Shown here: positions 12,561 to 24,009 of the stretch, piece by piece | Position numbering within the stretch: position 1 is the stretch's first letter | Layout of the letters: every line of letters starts with the position of its first letter | Assembly (NCBI GenBank): GCA_916613615.1 | Contig: OU744725.1 | Span: 52,943,575-53,007,574 of the forward strand | Direction: 5' to 3' | DNA length: 64,000 nucleotides | From: Steromphala cineraria | Taxonomy: Eukaryota; Mollusca; Gastropoda; Trochida; Trochidae | The notes under the pieces: model-generated | What the model was told of the DNA's origin: nothing | The model's input: only the letters and a program-made list of their open reading frames with translations | Database searches by the model: none | Made by a program: the position numbers and the translations under genes

Positions 12561-13969
12561 ATGAAAAACAACCTCAATAGAATGAAATTTCAAATAGGTC
12601 TTATTAATTGTTCTTAGAACATGGTTTGATTAGTCCTTTCATTAGCATTATAGTCAGTGGCTTCTAGTCTGATATCATATTATCATTACATATTTTATAT
12701 TATGAATAAGAAGGCCATATACATTTTAGTGCAACTGGGATAAATCAAGCGTGTATTAATTGTGAAATGGCATGCTGTACCTGTGTGTTAAGCTGAAACT
12801 GCTTATTGATTATTGTATTGTTATGATGATCCAGGTACATATCCTTGAACATCGAATGTTATACAACTATTACAATGTTATGATGATGAATGGTTATGAT
12901 TATATGAATCGGCTAATTACACCAACCCCAATAAATGCAATGAATTGCATACAATTGTCTTTGTCTTTCTTTATCAATGCATAAAAGTGAAAACTTTGCG
13001 GCAATGTTTTCACTTTTTTTCCATCTAATTATTAATTGTCACATTGCTGCATATGTTTATCTAAACGAGCACTTGCGTTTCACAACCGTTTCGCTTGTTA
13101 GTGAATGTTTCGCTCCTAGAAAACAATACGCCGCAATGTTGCTGCACCATTGTGGCTAACTATAATTTTTTGTAAGGGGAATAATCCATATTTGTTTGGA
13201 TTATTCTTATTATTATATCTTTTAGTAAATAAAATTATTTACCTTATTAAATGATTTTTGTTCTTTTAATTGAACAGAAGGATATGATTTTAATGATAAC
13301 AATGCACAAATTATCACAACGTATGTCTCTTAATTAAACCTTCAAATTAGTTTTCAAAATACTAGATTTACGTTATTTATGCATGTTTTATTAACATTGA
13401 ATATTTCCTTTCATATATTTTAAAAATAATACAATGATTCTAACACGTTCATAACAAAATTATTTTTCCCTTTTCAAACTGACTAGAGGCTTTTTGAAAA
13501 TCCACAGATTGAATGTGAAAGAGTGCCAGAGAAGAAAAAGAAAAAGAAAAGAAAACCTATCGTAGTAACTCTGAGAAAATAAAAATGCCATTAAAAATAT
13601 AATTTCTTATTTTTGGAAAGATATAAAAAAAAGATTTGCAAAAGGTCTTAGTGATTGATAATAGGCCTATGTATATAACAGATAAATCATTGACATGCAC
13701 GTTTGATGTATCAAAATTCAAGGAAACGTTTTCTACTTTGAAAGTGTAAATTTTATATAAAAAGGAGTATTTATACAGTACGTCAACATATTTCAGGTAA
13801 ACATACCATGTTTTAATCAGAAAAAATACAAAGAACACGACAAGATATAATTCTCTTGCTCGTTTTTAAAAACATTTATTTATTTTCTGTGTTTATTTAT
13901 AGATAATTCATATCGTTAATAATACTAGACAAACCGCAGTATTAGTCGTAGATGCTTGTTGAATAATCT

Positions 13970-14308
13970 GTCCGACGACTGGGTCGTTCTGTAGGCATAA
14001 CGATGTTTTACGTTAACAAAGTGCGCAGCGCACACATTCATCAATTCTAGTCAAATCATGGAAACTCCACTGCACAAAGATGTACGGAGTTTATAATGTA
14101 AGCTCCTTGCATCGATTTCTTGTGGTGTGTCGATGACGTCACATTTTTAAATAAAATGGCGACCTCCGTCATCGCTCAAAGACGAAGGTTTAAAATTCTG
14201 TAAATACTTAACTCGTTGACAGAAAAAATTAATAATTTGTGAAAATGTCTTTTATAACTCAAACATTTGCTAGAATTAAATCGAAATCGTACTGGAATAT
14301 TCCTTTAA
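13970..14308 (-). mobile_element. Non-autonomous transposon fragment, family A (copy 2)
   Basis: Read on the minus strand it begins TTAAAGGAATATTCCAGT and continues through GCGATGACGGAGGTCGCCAT, TGACGTCA and GACACACCAC, matching the order in the element at 5568. The distal end is uncertain. Confidence 0.5.
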
Positions 14309-14309
14309 G

Positions 14310-16210
14310 TCACAAATATTGGCGGATATGGTGCAAGGGAGGTAACTCTTGAAGCACTCTTAAAATATTTCACTTCATTTCACTTATTGCCATTACAAAC
14401 ATAACGTCGCTTTTGGGGGGCTACTGAAAGACATACATTTATCTGATAATCGGTAATTGATAAATAGCATGTCAACAGATTATACAATTTACCCAAACAA
14501 AATTATGTTACATAAAAGTTCGAATATCATCTTCAATCTTTCATCTTTCACCAAATTCTAATAGACTGTGAAACTAACCTAACATTGTCCTCCAATTGGA
14601 ACTAAACGTTCTTTTCACATTCTTTCTGTCAAGTCATGTACCTATTATTCATTATTATCATTAAATCGTTTGTCCTTAATCTACTTGAAATGTAAGTACA
14701 ACGACACATAATAATAAATTTGTGATAAATTATCATGTAAATCATGATTTTTAGCTTTGGTGTAAGACGATATTTGACATCAGTTGGCATTAAATATAAT
14801 AAAAAATAAAGAAAACTTACCTTTTGCATTCTAGACTTTAGATCCAACAATCCATGGAAGCAATATTCTTACCTCGACGGTGAAGAGCGCAGAACTGGCG
14901 AACTCCCCTTCTTTCATACAGATAGCTTTGCTCATATAGAAACAATAGCTGGTGACATCTCTTGTTTATATTGAACATAATATGCTGTGCACCGTGTTGA
15001 CCAATGTAAATTCTGTCATTCGATACTACCTGTTGGCAGGAACTGTCCAACATGACACATTTTTTAATGTTCCAGTTGTTTAGAAATTTCAGGATGATGC
15101 CATAATTTTCCCTTTACTGTGATGCAAAAAATGACTTCATGATCTTTCACACGGACCTTACTGAAAATTAAGTTATTGAAAACAGTCTCCAGCTATATAC
15201 TCACAAAGATAAGTAACAATGGTTGTGTGATATTTGGTTAACATGTCCAAATCAATCTAAATGAATTTAGATCGACAGTTCCATATTTGTCAATACTGTT
15301 TGCCATTAATAAAGGTTGATCTAAATTTATTCATAGTGTGCGTAAACTGACTATCCAACACAAGCGAGCTTGATAAAATGATTTCAAACAATGGACTGAA
15401 AATTAAACTTATTAACAGCAGAACTTATTAATGATAAATCTATTAATACTTTTATGTCATCCATATGTCAATTCAAGCCTCTTGGAAAAAATATTAAACT
15501 TACTTTCATGAATCCCGTGCCTATACTTTATACTTTTTTTAATAAAAAAATATACAAGCTACATTTGATAGTTTTTGTTTTGAAAAGATTGAATATAACA
15601 TTTTGTTAAAGAAAACAGGTTGTATGAAATAACCCTGCTGCAACCAAACAGGGAGCAGATATATGTTACGATCTGCATTTCGGGCAGTGTCCACTTTAAA
15701 CTGAGTATTTCTGCAAGTTTGCAATATTTTTAATAGACGCTACAAACTAATATGTTGGTTCCTTGGATATCTGTAACTTACATAAAATTGAAAAAAAAAA
15801 ATAATCAAATAACATTTGATGATAATCACTGTTTTTGATCAAGAAAACTGCAAGGGTTGCTCAATCTGAATAAATTTAAGTCAACTTTCTTAAGTAATAC
15901 CAACAAATATGGAATTATCGATCAAAATTTATTTAACTTGAGTGTTGCTTTACCAGTTTTGTTGCCCTCCTCTAAATATGTTAGTGAAATAATGATGATA
16001 TTCTATTAAGAATAGATCTTAGCCTAAACGACTTTTCTTCCTGCGAACATTAAGATCTTTTAATGTTGACACATGTATTCTAAAATTGTTCTGTCAAACT
16101 TTCATCAATAGCATTCTGACTTTCAGTTTTCATGCATGGTATGACAAACTTCCCTGAAAAATACAATCGACACAAGTGTAAATATAGCCTGCAAAATTAT
16201 CGGCATCAAT
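14310..16210. other. Intergenic DNA, no gene seen
   Basis: Several short open frames (for example 14629-14850 and 14838-15053, minus) lack domains, splice support and sensible composition. The motif CAAGGGAGGTAACTCTTG lies at 14334-14351. Confidence 0.5.
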
Positions 16211-16213
16211 CTT

Positions 16214-16630
16214 GAACTTCTTTCCTTTCAGTTTGATTCAAAAGTTGAAAAGAAAGCTCTAGCCATTCAATGTGACCCATCCCACTTTCTAAATGAATGT
16301 TATGAATTTTTACCTTCTGGACGTCGTTTCAAAATTTGGCATTGCAAAACTAATAGAAGTACAAAATCCTTTGTTCCAAGCAGTATCAAGATTTTAAATT
16401 TACATACAAAATTGTAAGTCTTGTAGCACTGTTATCATAAATGTATTGTTCAATGTAACACCCTCAATTGGTTACAATGCTTAATATTACTGCTTGTAGT
16501 GCAAAATGTATTTGTCGTATACATATTTTATATATCTATTTAATTGTGATTTTTTATATTTATGCAAAGCTCTTTGAATGTAAGACAAATTTCCTTGCGG
16601 GGATAATAAAGTTTATCTTATCTTATCTTA
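16214..16630 (+). mobile_element. 5'-truncated LINE 3' end with reverse-transcriptase ORF tail
   Basis: An in-frame segment from about 16235 to the TAA at 16415-16417 encodes LPSGRRFKIW followed by KTNRSTKSFVPSSIKILN. This resembles the extreme C-terminus of the RT-encoding ORF of jockey/CR1-type non-LTR retrotransposons, where a basic patch is followed by SF-P-I--LN just before the stop. A roughly 200-base 3' UTR ends GGGATAATAAAGTTTATC and a (TTATC)n tail. Everything upstream of the last ~65 codons is missing, as is usual for 5'-truncated insertions. Family identity is inferred from this short motif only. Confidence 0.7.
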
Positions 16631-17740
16631 ATATCCTGAAACCTTAAACGCCCAGAAATGTAAAAATACTGATCAAATATATGTGCCCTAGATGCAAGGG
16701 ACAGAATTCTTGGAGGCAAAATGTTGTTAGTGTTAGGCTTGAATAGCTGCATGGTGCACTGATAACTCAGTCAAACTCACGTACATAGCATTTTCAATAA
16801 ACCACGAAGAGACTTAAAATATTCTGGATGATGTGATGTACTGTACACTTGTCGCATCCTTTAAAGGTAGTTCACTTGTAGTCCAGTCCTGTACATAATG
16901 TAAATAAAGAGTTTATCAATAATGAAAAGAACATTAAACTTCCAAACTTATCAGGTAAATTAAATCAGACAGTATAAATATATGATAATCTCATTTAACG
17001 TCAGAAACACAAAGGCAATATATCATCATACGTTTATAAAGAGACAACGAAAACGACCTATTTACAATGTAAATAAATCGATTATTCACAAGGCACAAGT
17101 TAATTTAAATTTCAAAATAAGAGACTTGGTTTAAATCGCCCCATGCAAGGCATGAAAGCGTTTAATTGACGGTTAGCGTAACGTTACGCCGGTGAAATTG
17201 ACATCAGCCTTGAATGTCCGATAGTTTGCCGCGATAAACCGAGTTAATCAAATTTATGTAATTTGCCCCCTTTTTGAGAGACAGATAACATTGGTGGTTA
17301 ATGTAGCGTGTCCATTGGTCAGTAGGACTGACCTTTACTGACCCATCTTCGGACACACTATGGTGATACAACACCGTGCAGCTAGGCCGCTTTAATGAAA
17401 ATAATTGTTGCATTGGTAACTGCCGTTATTTTACGTTAATGCTCATTGCATAATTTTGCTGATCTGATTGTAGTTGTCATTCTTAAGTGACAAGTATATT
17501 CTCCATTTTAATTCTAAAATATATGATTTAAATGTTAAAGATTCATGTTTATACGATAACATACTGGCATGACAAGCTTTATTAAAAATCAGGGTTTTTC
17601 TTCTGATCATTTTATTGTTAGATTTGTTCCTCAACTTTAAAAACGTTTATAAATCAAGCGGATTCTCTACAAGCTAGATTGATTATGCAAGTTACGGCAC
17701 AAGATTTTAATGACATCTACACATAAAGAAGTTGATGTAA
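16631..17740. other. Intergenic DNA, no gene seen
   Basis: Short minus-strand frames at 17204-17413 and 17443-17634 have no recognisable domain or splice context. Confidence 0.45.
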
Positions 17741-17749
17741 CATGGATAA

Positions 17750-18540
17750 AAGTACAGTATTATTTAAAAAATTGCAGCATTAGTTCAGTTTGATTAAGCT
17801 CATTGTCTCAACTATATTATTCAACGTCATAATTCAAGTTTCTTTAATACCATAAAGTGTCAATACCTCAAACATATAAACTCAAAATTTAAAAACAATA
17901 AATATTTAAATATTGAAGACAAGGTCATGGATAAGTACAGTAACTATTTTTAAGTTTAGTTTAATGAAACTCATTTTCTCAACCCTATCGATATCATAAT
18001 AAAAGTTTCTTAAATATAATATAGTGACATATAAATTCAACATCTAATGTTATACATATTTAAATGTTGAAGAAAGGTCCATTGAAACACCTCATTTGAA
18101 CTGGTATAATTTTACATAGTTACCAAAAAACAATAATTTAATTTCAACCAACATAGCACAGTTCTCCTCTAAATGATTTATAACACGAAGGTGGAACCTG
18201 ATGAACAACCAAATGAACATATGATAGTTTCTGTTAAGTCGTCTACTACATAAGTTATATTTAAATAGAATCGGTGTAATATAAAATAACGTTAATAGAT
18301 GTATGTTCTATGTTAGGTTACATTGTTGGGTTTATGCCTTCTTTGAAATACAAAATGCAAAAATGATAATTTACCACACGAAGGTTGAACTTGATGAACA
18401 ACAATAACGGACATAAAATAGTTTCTGTCAAGTCGTCTATTACACCACTACTGTATGTTTCGTTCTGAAATATGATCAATATCATAACATAAAATAACAT
18501 CAATACATGTATGTTCTATGTTAGGTTACCTTGTTGACTT
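17750..18540. repeat. Two adjacent diverged tandem duplications (~185-190 bp units)
   Basis: First pair, about 17750-18070: both units carry CTCAACxxTAT...AAGTTTCTT...TATTTAAATxTTGAAG. Second pair, about 18170-18540: both units carry ACACGAAGGTxGAAC, TAGTTTCTGTxAAGTCGTCTA and TGTATGTTCTATGTTAGGTTAC. No coding sequence. Confidence 0.7.
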
Positions 18541-18979
18541 TATAACATCTTTGAAATACAAAAATGATATTCTCAATATCTCAAACGTTATTTGATCTAA
18601 ATCTAGTATTCACGTTTTGATCTCGAGTTCGTTAACAACAACAGGACACAAATTTCTCAACCACTTGGCCTTAAACGTCACGCATGGTGTCCGATACGGG
18701 TCGACGCTTGTCCTATCGTGAATGCGAATCAAATAAACCTCTCCACATTTGCAATCTATCTTCTAAAGGGGTGACATGTAACGGAGACATACTTTACTTA
18801 TGGCGGGATTGGATATTTTATACGCCTCGCATTCGTAGATTTAATCTTAATATCTCCAATTTTCAAACATGTTTTCGGTGCCAAGAGATCACATGTCATG
18901 ACGCGATTGACAACGATATGGTCCGAATGCACCGTATTGTCAGCCGCGTCATTATTCTATGACGTCATTTGATTGTTCC

Positions 18980-19026
18980 TGACTTTTTGAGAGACCTGCG
19001 AGGCTGTTTTTAGAGACGAAATATTT
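18980..19026 (+). other. Possible untranslated first exon of the small membrane-protein gene
   Basis: GACGAAATATTTG is followed by a strong donor-like GTGAGT near 19027. The next plausible acceptor downstream on this strand is TATTATAG just before 20453. This pairing is speculative and would give a 5' UTR exon with an unknown start. The TGACGTCAT (CRE-like) string at about 18959 lies just upstream. Confidence 0.2.
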
Positions 19027-20299
19027 GGTGAGTACAATATATCTGCCCACTGATTCTGATACTTCGTATGTAACCAACTTCTAGTGGACAATGTCTTACC
19101 ATTTAGAAATGATATCGACCATTAATGCAATTTTGATTAAATAAATAGAAGTTTGTCAATTTCGTTAGGCATACTCATGAAGTTTAGTAGTACAGTGACT
19201 AAATTTAATAGCAGTATATTCATATGCAAGAAACTGTGAACATTGTACAAGTACTATAATGTTTAATAAACAATCAAGGCAACAGCATTTTCAGTTAGCC
19301 TTTTAGACATTTGAACTTTGAGAGATAAAACTCATTTCAAATTCCAAAAAGGGATATGGAGTTCATTGCTGTTTTTATAAGTAATTCATTCATATCATAG
19401 TTGTTAGTTTACTGCTAATGTGGCTTTGTTCGTGATGCTATCATCTTATTGGAACATTGCTATATAAATATAAATATTCATATTGATAATTGAAATCCTG
19501 TAGAATCGACCGTATGTTCGATCTCCTACATGTACATTTTCACATTCATATTTTCGTCAATGTTTTGACAGAATGATTAGAGTTGGAAATGTAAGTTCGA
19601 GCAATTGCTTATTAAATGGATAATATTGTCTCAAAGTTTCACCCTTATTACAAACGATATAGCATTAAAGCAAGACCTTCTCAAAATAGGTTTACTAGAT
19701 TATTTCATATCTTGAAACTCTTATGGAAAAATATAAATTCTGTGAAATATTGCATATGTGCATAATTTCACATTTGTTGAAAACGATTTTTGTAAACTTT
19801 TACCTTATGATTATACGACCATGATCCATTTTGTATATTAAGATGTTTTGCGTATACTGTATTGTTTTTGCCTATTCCAAGTCTTGCAGTTGAAGTTATT
19901 CAGTCAATTCGAACGCCTCCAATCTTTGAATTATTTCATTTCATAATTAAACTAAAAGATTGCTTGTCCCTGGTATATGGAACGATCAGAAAATACATGT
20001 TACTAATTCTGTGGTGTTGATTATTTGAGAGTTCAAAAGTACATATAATCTTACTTTCGATTCAAGCTCCTCGCTAGCAACATTTCTCCGCCGTACTCCT
20101 CGCTAGATCCGGTGTACGGTTATACACAATGAAAAACGTTTTATTGTATCAAAGATTGCTTGCGCCTTCTCCTGACCCAAAGAGGTGGTTTCGGATTTTA
20201 CAATATTACTAGACTCGAAATAATTGTTTATTATGTCAAATATTTGATATCAAATATAACAATGTAGGAGTAGCAATGACGTGCAAGTTTAAAGTTTGC

Positions 20300-20385
20300 A
20301 AGCTGCTGTTTGGGCGGTCATTGCTGGCGGTGTTGGCAGACTCTGAGAGTGTGGGTTCGAATCCCGCAAGGGACTCGACTCGAAT
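20300..20385 (+). repeat. tRNA-like fragment (B box) , probable SINE remnant
   Basis: GGGTTCGAATCCCGC is a good pol III B box with a paired T-arm, but the upstream part does not form a tRNA D-arm or anticodon arm. A decayed SINE head is more likely than a tRNA gene. Confidence 0.4.
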
Positions 20386-20471
20386 ATGTACACGAATCAG
20401 TACTATTGTAAATTAGTGATGCCAAATATGTCAAGTTTATTATATATTATAGGTCGGAGGAGAGTGACGTC

Positions 20472-21669
20472 ATGATCAACATCTGGCTGGCGTCATCAGC
20501 AGTGGCGGCCGGGGTGTACATAGTGTGGAAAGGTGGGTTTGAAAATGCAATACTTGAGCTTTTGCATCGTTACAAATGAGTACCCAACATTTCATGTATA
20601 AATCGATCGGGTTTACTGAATGTAATTACCTTAATTTGTAGCTCATCAGGCCTGACAGGCCCAACAGGCCAAATGTGCTTATATCAGGAAACGTGGAACA
20701 TCCGTCCGTCCATCCGTAAACTTTCATTTTCAACTTCTTCTCCAGAACCAGTGTCTCTATTAGAACTGGTGATATTATGGCCCCTAACAAGGGCTTCTTT
20801 TCCAGGAACACAAGGCCTTGAATGCTGAAATGCTGTGTAGAGGCTCCTTTGGCAATGGTGATTCTTAGATGTACATTTTGTGACTCTTTGGTCCCTTATA
20901 AGAGGAGGAGCACATTGGTCACGCCCTAAAGCAAATTTGAAATGAAACCTGATGAGCTACAGAGGCAATGGCTCTATTTTTATCCAAATCTTGTGCATGT
21001 GGTTGAGTTGATAATCTTTCAATCTAGTCAGTGCTAACGGTGTTTCGTGACTCATCAAATGTCGGTTTTATTCCTCAAAAAACAATATCAACAGTCACCA
21101 CGGTCTACAAAGGTTAAGGTGCAGCTATTTATAACGTTTTCATTCAAAAGCTTTTTATCCTTAACGATATCCTTTTGCGATGTCTATTGAAAAAAAAACG
21201 TAGTTCTAGAATTTAGAATAGAATATCAAGGAATGTGGTTAACTTAACTAATTAACAAATTGATGCAGTTGACAAATGTTGACTACAGTTGTTGAATAAA
21301 GAAAGTGTCCCGTTTCTCTTTTTCATCAAACCTCCAGTAAAATTGCTATAGATGTAAATATAACGGCTAGTCAAAAACAGATAGTATCTCCGTTATTAGT
21401 CACTCGAAACTTCATTAACGAGTTAATCTATTAAAAAAAATTATTTTCCAGTTGCCAAAAGCTGGTACCGGACAAGCGGGAAACTATCGGGAACTGAAGT
21501 GCGTATTCTGATCATTCCACCAGCCTCGCTATCGCTTCTTCCATGGCACCGGAAGTCTTCAGTGACGTATTTCCGGTCTACAGAACCAATCGTCCAGCTG
21601 CCAAGAGAAGCGAATTTGAGACGAGCATCTTCTTGCCTCTACCTTCGTTCTAGAAATTCTCTCACGTGA
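20472..21669 (+). CDS. Candidate small single-pass membrane protein, two exons, function unknown
   Basis: Exons 20472-20532 and 21452-21669 join in phase (61 + 218 nt) to give 92 residues. Exon 1 follows an acceptor-like TATTATAG and ends AAAG|GTGGGT. Exon 2 follows TTATTTTCCAG. Of the three frames of exon 2 only the joined one stays open, for 72 codons. Residues 2-23 form one hydrophobic stretch ending VYIVWK, typical of an N-terminal membrane anchor. The rest is basic and Ser/Arg-rich with no recognised domain. The frame is open for a few codons upstream of the ATG, so an upstream coding exon is possible. I do not recognise the family. It could also be a chance pair of splice-like sites. 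Confidence 0.38.
20639..20959 (+). mobile_element. TAGCTCATC/GATGAGCTA repeat element, copy 1
   Basis: It begins TAGCTCATCAGGCCTGACAG and ends CTGATGAGCTA, giving short inverted ends. It contains a CCGTCCGTCCATCCGTAAAC block and an ACTTCTTCTCCAGAACCA block, both also present in the copy at 56038. It lies in the intron of the candidate small gene. No coding capacity beyond a short minus-strand frame. Confidence 0.75.
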
Positions 21670-21769
21670 TGCATTGTATTGTCAATTTGTTAGACTAGAG
21701 ATCTATTTACATGGTCTTAATCGTGAAAAGAATTGGTCTCGTGTGTGTTTACATATTTTGTGTTATAGT

Positions 21770-22020
21770 TATTGAAGATGGCTCATTTTTATTGAAATCT
21801 AATGTACACTATGTGTATAATCACGAGGAATTTATGTTATTTTCATATGAATATATTTCACAACACGTTAACCATTTGATGTCTTATTTTCATTGATAAC
21901 TAATGTGGTCAATGAGTATAACCACGCGAATGTTGTGTTGGTTTTACATGAAGATATTTCACAATACATCAACCATTTGATTGCTCATTTTCATTGAAAT
22001 CTAATGTAGGCAATGAGTTT
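21770..22020. repeat. Tandem duplication, ~125-bp unit, two to three copies
   Basis: TTTTCATTGAAATCTAATGT and ATATTTCACAAxACxTxAACC recur at about 125-base spacing directly downstream of the small gene, possibly in its 3' UTR. Confidence 0.65.
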
Positions 22021-22743
22021 TCTTTCCTGTTATAAACCCACATATTTTGATATATAAGTAAAATATATAAATCTGTGCATTTATCCTTCGATATAAGGTT
22101 ACGTTTGTTTTCCCTACAATCAACCTGCATCTTCTGTGTCCATGTGTGTATATCAACTTATCGTATATTCGATTATAACACGTTATGAATGATTTGATTA
22201 AAAAATAATTAATGAAATGACATCAATGTGTTTTGTCGATAGAAATGACCGAGTATTTGGATTCAGGTTAAACATCTAAATGAATTTATTTTGCTGAGTG
22301 TTCTAACCCGTCAATCCTTATTTCCAAAAGGCTGACAATGTAACGGATTGACTCATGATCAATATACTATGTTTGTATCGATATACTTAGCTGGTACGTA
22401 TTCTTGTCAAATATCTGCTTTAAATCGTATTCACACCATGCAAGTAGTTAAATCTAACAGCAAAAGACAATGTCCAAAATGACACGAAATCTACTCCTTA
22501 AGATGAATTATATCAAGTGTTTGATTTCGGACACGATAATCAAAATTGGCAGCAAAGATGTAAATGGTACCTTTTGATTGATATCGACTCTCAAATTTTT
22601 GTCTTAAGGTTTTCTATTTCAAAACAGAAAGATTGAGTTGCTTTATAATCCCTTATGTCATTAACTTGAAACTTAATCTTTGTCTTTTTTGCTCATCCGG
22701 AGCACAGATCCCTAGTGATTATCATAGACACTATACACATTAA

Positions 22744-23099
22744 AGGGGCAGTAGCACGTTTTTAGGGGGAATATAAGGTGATGTCAGGAAAATGAAAATA
22801 AATGGTTCCATTTGAAAGACAATGTATTTAAACTAAATGGAGCAGTAATAATTCAAATATATAACGAAAGGTTTAGCCATGTGATTCCATTTTCTTTCAC
22901 AAAATGAATTAAAGGTGTTCACAAAAAAATGGCTGCCAATGGATTTTATATAATCCCCATACTTTGTCCTCTGACTATGGATGATTGGCTTGTGTAATGT
23001 GATTTTTGACACTGTCAAATTAATACATTTAGCAGTAACTGACATTTATCAGTGAAATATTTGAAATATTAAATTATCAAAAAACGTGCTACTGCCCCT
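22744..23099 (-). mobile_element. TTAA-flanked MITE, family T, copy 2
   Basis: It has the same termini as copy 1 (AGGGGCAGTAGCACG at both ends, inverted), flanked by TTAA at 22740-22743 and 23100-23103. The internal sequence runs in the opposite orientation to copy 1, with the GGGGGAATATAAGGTGATG side first. It has no ORF of its own beyond a short chance frame. Confidence 0.92.
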
Positions 23100-23103
23100 T
23101 TAA

Positions 23104-23458
23104 AGGGGCAGTAGCACGTTTTTTGATAATTTCATATTTTGAATTTTTCACTGATAATTGTAAGTTAATGCTAAATGAATTATTTTGACAGTGTCAAAAA
23201 TCTCATTACACAAGCCAATCATCCATAGTCAGAGAACAAAGTATGAAGATTCACATAAAATCGATTGGCGGCCATTTTGTGTGAACACCTTTAATTCATT
23301 TTTGTAAGAAAAATGAATTGCATGGCTAAACTTTACGTTATATATTTGAATTATTACTGCTTCATTTAGTTTAAATACATTGTCTTTCATTTGGAACTAT
23401 TTATTTTCTTTTTCCTGACATCACCTTATATTCCCCCTAAAAACGTGCTACTGCCCCT
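23104..23458 (+). mobile_element. TTAA-flanked MITE, family T, copy 3, head-to-head with copy 2
   Basis: It starts immediately after the TTAA that ends copy 2 and finishes CTACTGCCCCT before TTAA at 23459-23462. The two copies share one TTAA and lie in inverse orientation, so together they make an inverted repeat of about 715 bp. Confidence 0.92.
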
Positions 23459-23509
23459 TTAAAAAACAGTCACGAATGTGTTTGATAAGTACATTCGAAG
23501 ATATAAACA

Positions 23510-23643
23510 CACAGGAACCCGATATCGTAAATAAAATGTAGGTAAAACGTGGGAAAGAAAGATCCGTTCCTATATACATATAGGAACGGATCTTTCTTAC
23601 CCACGTTTTACCTACATTTTATTTACAATATCGGGTTCCTGTG
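23510..23643. mobile_element. 134-bp palindromic element with TATAAACA target duplication (hairpin 2)
   Basis: The arms (CACAGGAACCCGATAT... and its inverse) are almost perfect across the whole length with almost no loop (centre near 23577). Direct repeats TATAAACA flank it at 23502-23509 and 23644-23651, and a ninth base also matches. An 8-bp duplication would fit hAT-type transposition and 9 bp would fit Mutator type. Confidence 0.85.
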
Positions 23644-23875
23644 TATAAACACTTTACATTGAATTCGCTGGTGCTGCGAAAACATTAAACTTACTTACAA
23701 AATCAGGTTCTCTGTAAAGAGGTCTGCAAAACACGTATTTTCAAAACTATATTAGATATCATAATATTTTCTTGCGACACTCACTCTTTATTAAGCCGTT
23801 CATTTAAGGCATTTAAATTTTGTTATCAGTCAATAATACGTCTTCCTTGAGAGGCATTTTTGAAGTTGGAATGAC

Positions 23876-24005
23876 AATAATGCAGAGGAATATATGGATT
23901 ACAACGTCTTTGTTTATTGCTTGAGCATGGCACGAGAATCTGTGTCGAAACGTCGAATACAATGAACAAAGAAGTTGTCATCCATAATAATCCTCTGCAT
24001 TATTA
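23876..24005. repeat. 130-bp imperfect palindrome (hairpin 3)
   Basis: AATAATGCAGAGGAATATATGG at the left matches the inverse of the right end with a few mismatches over about 45 bases per arm. The 40-base centre includes GTCGAAACGTCGAA. Confidence 0.75.
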
Positions 24006-24009
24006 TTAT

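Larger units (their letters stand above)
6727..13180. mobile_element. Possible ~6.4-kb element or block bounded by inverted repeats
   Basis: Near 6729-6775 the plus strand reads CCCTTATAAAAAA, then GCAGCAACATTGCAGCG. Near 13130-13175 the minus strand reads CCCCTTACAAAAAA, then GCAGCAACATTGCGGCG. The interior is gene-free and dominated by internal tandem duplications, a minisatellite and a nested TTAA element. It could be one large non-autonomous element or two separate short elements facing each other. No transposase is visible. Confidence 0.35.

Noticed and set aside
18684..18962. 92-codon plus-strand frame
   Set aside because: No domain and no splice support; composition is ordinary for a chance frame.
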